Of a DNA stretch of 64,000 nucleotides, positions 61,516-64,000 are shown piece after piece (within the stretch, counting starts at the first letter, position 1; each line of letters opens with the position of its first letter). The notes beneath the pieces are model-generated. The model had not been told where the DNA came from. It searched no databases and saw only the letters and a program-made list of their open reading frames with translations. The stretch comes from Trebonia sp964581815 (lineage in GTDB: Bacteria > Actinomycetota > Actinomycetes > Streptosporangiales > Streptosporangiaceae): assembly GCA_964581815.1 (NCBI GenBank), contig CAZORE010000027.1, forward strand, positions 1 to 64,000, in the 5' to 3' direction. Position numbers and translations under genes: made by a program.

Positions 61516-63986
61516 TTATCGGCTTGGGATGGTCAGCACCGCCGGGCCCGTGCCGCGCTGTGCGGTTCCCGTGGCGGTGCCGCCGCTGCCGGTGAGCGCG
61601 GTGATCACGCTGGTGCCGGCCGAGGCGAGCGGGGCCGCGGCCGACCAGGTGAGGCCGTCCGGCGAGGTCCACTCGACGGCGTGCCGCTCGCCGGCCGGGC
61701 CGGCCAGGCCGACCGCGACGAACCCGGTGCTGGTGGCGGTCACGCCGGTGACGGTGGCCGTGGCGCCGTTGGCGCGCAGGACGATCTGGGTCAGCGGGGC
61801 GCCGGCCCCGGCCGAGGTCACCACGAGGGGGACGTTGACCGCGCCGGCGTTGGCGAAGCCCGCCGCCACGAAGCGGCCGCCGGCGCCCGCGGCGACGGAC
61901 TGCAGCGTCGCGGTGGTCGCGCCCGTCGGCTTGGCCAGGTCGTGCTCGGTCCACCGCCGGCCGTCCGTCGACGTCCAGATCGTGTGGCAGTTCGCCGCCG
62001 CGCCGACCGCGACGAAGCCGTTGCCGACCGCGACGGCGGCGGCGGCCACCGTGCCGGGGTTGCCGCTGCTGGCGCCGCTTGCCCACGCGGTCAGGTTGGC
62101 CGACGACCAGAAGGAGGCGTACGCCGCCGCCCCGGTGCCCTGCCTGCCCACCACGACGTAACCGCCGGGACCGGACGCGACGCCGAGGAACTGCGCGTCC
62201 GTGCGGGCAAGCGCGGTCAGCGATAGCAGCGGGGACCAGGTCCCGCCGTCAGGGGACCAGAAGGCCACCGGCGCTGCCGACCCGCCCTCGATCGCGGAGC
62301 CAACCGCGATCCACCCGGCCGGACCATGGGCGACCGAGGTGAGATGCCCGGTCAGCCCGCCGAACACCGTGGCCGACACCAGCGACCACGCGCCGCCCGC
62401 GGCGTGTCGCCAGACCGCCGGGTGGCCGTTCGCGTAGCCGACGGCCATGAGGGTGTCGCCGGCCGACCAGAGAGCAGCGACCGCGGCCGGGCCGTGCTCG
62501 CCCGGGTACCCGGTCAGCGTGGCCCCAGCGCCCAGGCTCGCGATGCCAAGGCTCGACGAGACACCGGGAGCGGCCGAGGTGAGCGGGCCGGTGCTCGCCC
62601 GCTGCGCGAGCATCTCGTTGGCCCGCCCGGTCAGCATCATCAGCGCGCCCGCGCCCACGGTCACGATCACCGCGGCGGGCACGCCGACCCGCGCCACCTG
62701 CCAGGAGCGACGGCGGGCCGCGGCGCCGGGCCGGGGGGCGGGCCAGGCGGGGCGCTGCGCGGTGGCCTGGCGCACCGAACCCTGCCACGCGCGGAACAGC
62801 TCGTCAGGCTCGCCGAGCGGCGCCGCGGACGCGACCTGAGCACCCAGCGGGGCGGGCGGCGGCGCGCCAAGCGGCGCGTACCGTGGCGCGTTCCGCGACA
62901 CGCCCCGCCCCGTGTTCAGCGGCNNNNNNNNNNNNNNNNNNNNNNNNNNNNNNNNNNNNNNNNNNNNNNNNNNNNNNNNNNNNNNNNNNNNNNNNNNNNN
63001 NNNNNNNNNNNNNNNNNNNNNNNCAGCGGCCGCGCGGCGTCCAGCGGCCGCGCGGCGTTCAGCGGCCGCGCGTCAACGGGGGCGCCGAGCGGGGCACTCA
63101 GCCGAGGTGACGCATACGCGGGCGGGGCGCCGAACGCACCGGGCGCCGCGAACGCGCTTGGCGGCGCGGGCGGGACGCGCGGCGCGGATGCTCTCGGCGG
63201 CGTGACGTCGCGTGGCGGCGCCGAATTACGGGGCGGCGCGAAGTCGCGCGGCGGCGCGAAGTCGCGTGCCGACGCTGACTCGCGTGGCGGCGCCGAGTCG
63301 CTTGGCGGCGTGAGCGCGCGTGACGGTGCCAAGTCGCGCGGCGGCATGGGGCCGCCTGGCGGCCGGGCTTCGCTCCGCGGCGCGGGCACGGGCGCGGGCC
63401 ACTGCGGCGCTGCCGGGCGCGGCCCGGGCGCGTGGGACCGCGGGTCTGGCACGGGCGGGCGCGAGGCGGACGCGGGCGGGCGCGGCGCGGCCGGCCATGA
63501 CTCTGACTGGCCACGATTTTCCGGCCTGATGCGGCGGGGCAGCCCGTTCCACGTCACGCGCTCCTCGGGCGGGTTGGCCCCTCCCGGCGCGTCGTGGTCC
63601 GCCGGCTCTTCGTGGGCCGCCATCTCGTCGCGGTCCGCCGCCTTGTCATGCTCCGCCCACTCGTCCGCGAGGACGGGCTGGGGTTGCGTGACCGCGGCTG
63701 GCTCCTGGACCGGCCACGGCCCGAGGCCGAAACGGGAGTCGGCGGGTTCCCCGAGAACAGGCCGGCCGGGGCTGGTCGCATGCGTGTCGGCCGCGGTTCC
63801 GCCCAACCCGGGCTGGTCTGGGCCGGGCTCGTCGGGGTCGGGCTCATAAGGGCCGGGCGCGTAGGGGTCGGGCCCGTACGCGGTGGGCTCAGGCAGGTTC
63901 CGCTCGTACAGTTCGGACAGCCGGGGCTGATACGGGTCGGGCTCGTACCTGCTTGGCTGGCGCGGGTCTGGCTGGTATGCCGCCAT
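61516..63986 (-). CDS. Membrane-anchored propeller-like protein with Pro-rich head (split by a gap)
   Basis: This gene spans a 100-N gap and encodes at least about 790 residues. The N-terminal head of over 320 residues is rich in Pro, Asp, Arg and Tyr, first with D-P-Y-x-P units and then with A-P-P-R-D-type repeats. Hexapeptide A-A-R-P-L-D/N repeats run into the gap. A membrane helix (A-A-V-I-V-T-V-G-A-G-A-L) follows, then about 400 outside residues with S-x-D-G-x-x-W units like a sialidase-type propeller. ATG 63986 has GGGAGG upstream. The frame change at the gap is explained by its arbitrary length. The function is unknown; a sensor or adhesion-like role is possible. Confidence 0.7.
62917..63072 (-). 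repeat. 18-bp tandem repeat around a 100-N gap
   Basis: Units of CAGCGGCCGCGCGGCGTY occur at 63024-63041, 63042-63059 and in part at 63060-63072. The left side of the gap (62924-63023) ends in the first 7 nt of a unit. Each unit encodes six residues of the protein head. A true gap of 11+18k nt keeps the frame. Confidence 0.8.
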
Positions 63987-64000
63987 AGCGGCCTCCCAGT

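Overview
The window is about 64 kb of very GC-rich, gene-dense DNA with many GTG starts, short gaps between genes and no tRNA, rRNA, transposase, phage gene or CRISPR array that I can see. The gene content (a SARP/BTAD regulator with NB-ARC and TPR domains, a HelR-type RNA polymerase ATPase, DUF929 and VKOR redox proteins, two LmeA-like DUF2993 proteins, an Rv1747-like FHA-ABC exporter, MurL/MurD2) points to a high-GC actinomycete, probably a filamentous soil type near Streptosporangiales. The order-level placement is inference only. Three runs of exactly 100 N are scaffold gaps; two lie inside short tandem repeats within genes.

Layout. 0.1-4 kb: a Baeyer-Villiger-type monooxygenase, an HSL-family esterase and a zinc alcohol dehydrogenase, a plausible alcohol-ketone-ester-acid degradation cassette. 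4-10.8 kb: a GH15 glucoamylase/trehalase, an OmpR-type two-component pair, a FUSC-type membrane protein and a decayed pirin. 11-19.7 kb: a glutamine-amidotransferase-like hydrolase, a large secreted subtilase-like protein with odd active-site features, serA and a large SARP-type regulator. 20-26.9 kb: an envelope redox block of two DUF929 thioredoxin-like proteins, VKOR, a polytopic membrane-SCO1 fusion, a lipoprotein and CtaG, which together suggest disulfide formation and copper delivery to cytochrome oxidase. 26.4-33.8 kb: a DMT-type permease (probably frameshifted at its 3' end), a small regulator, a gamma-carbonic anhydrase divergent from a DinG helicase, a type-B carboxylesterase and a pentapeptide-repeat protein.

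33.7-39.4 kb (minus strand) holds murD2 and murL, which make D-glutamyl peptidoglycan precursors without glutamate racemase, with an M19 dipeptidase and a DHA2 drug-efflux-type MFS protein upstream. 39.4-50 kb: the FHA-FHA-ABC exporter, two LmeA-like lipid-binding proteins, a PAS-GAF-PP2C-HATPase regulator, glmS with a small conserved partner, and an EamA-like permease. 50-64 kb: a possible nuclease-fold protein, a patatin-like phospholipase, helR, then an aceB-glcD-glcE-glcF glycolate/glyoxylate operon with a striking palindrome between glcD and glcE, and a membrane-anchored beta-propeller-like protein.

A recurring regulatory theme is a TAnnnT -10 hexamer placed 6-8 nt before the start codon. 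This is the arrangement expected for leaderless transcripts, and it helps choose several starts. No single new system stands out. The best leads are the sedolisin-like residues in the subtilase, the two loopless palindromes centred on CTATAG (one in-frame inside murL), the DMT/ctaG frameshift and the divergent promoter with interlocked -10 boxes.
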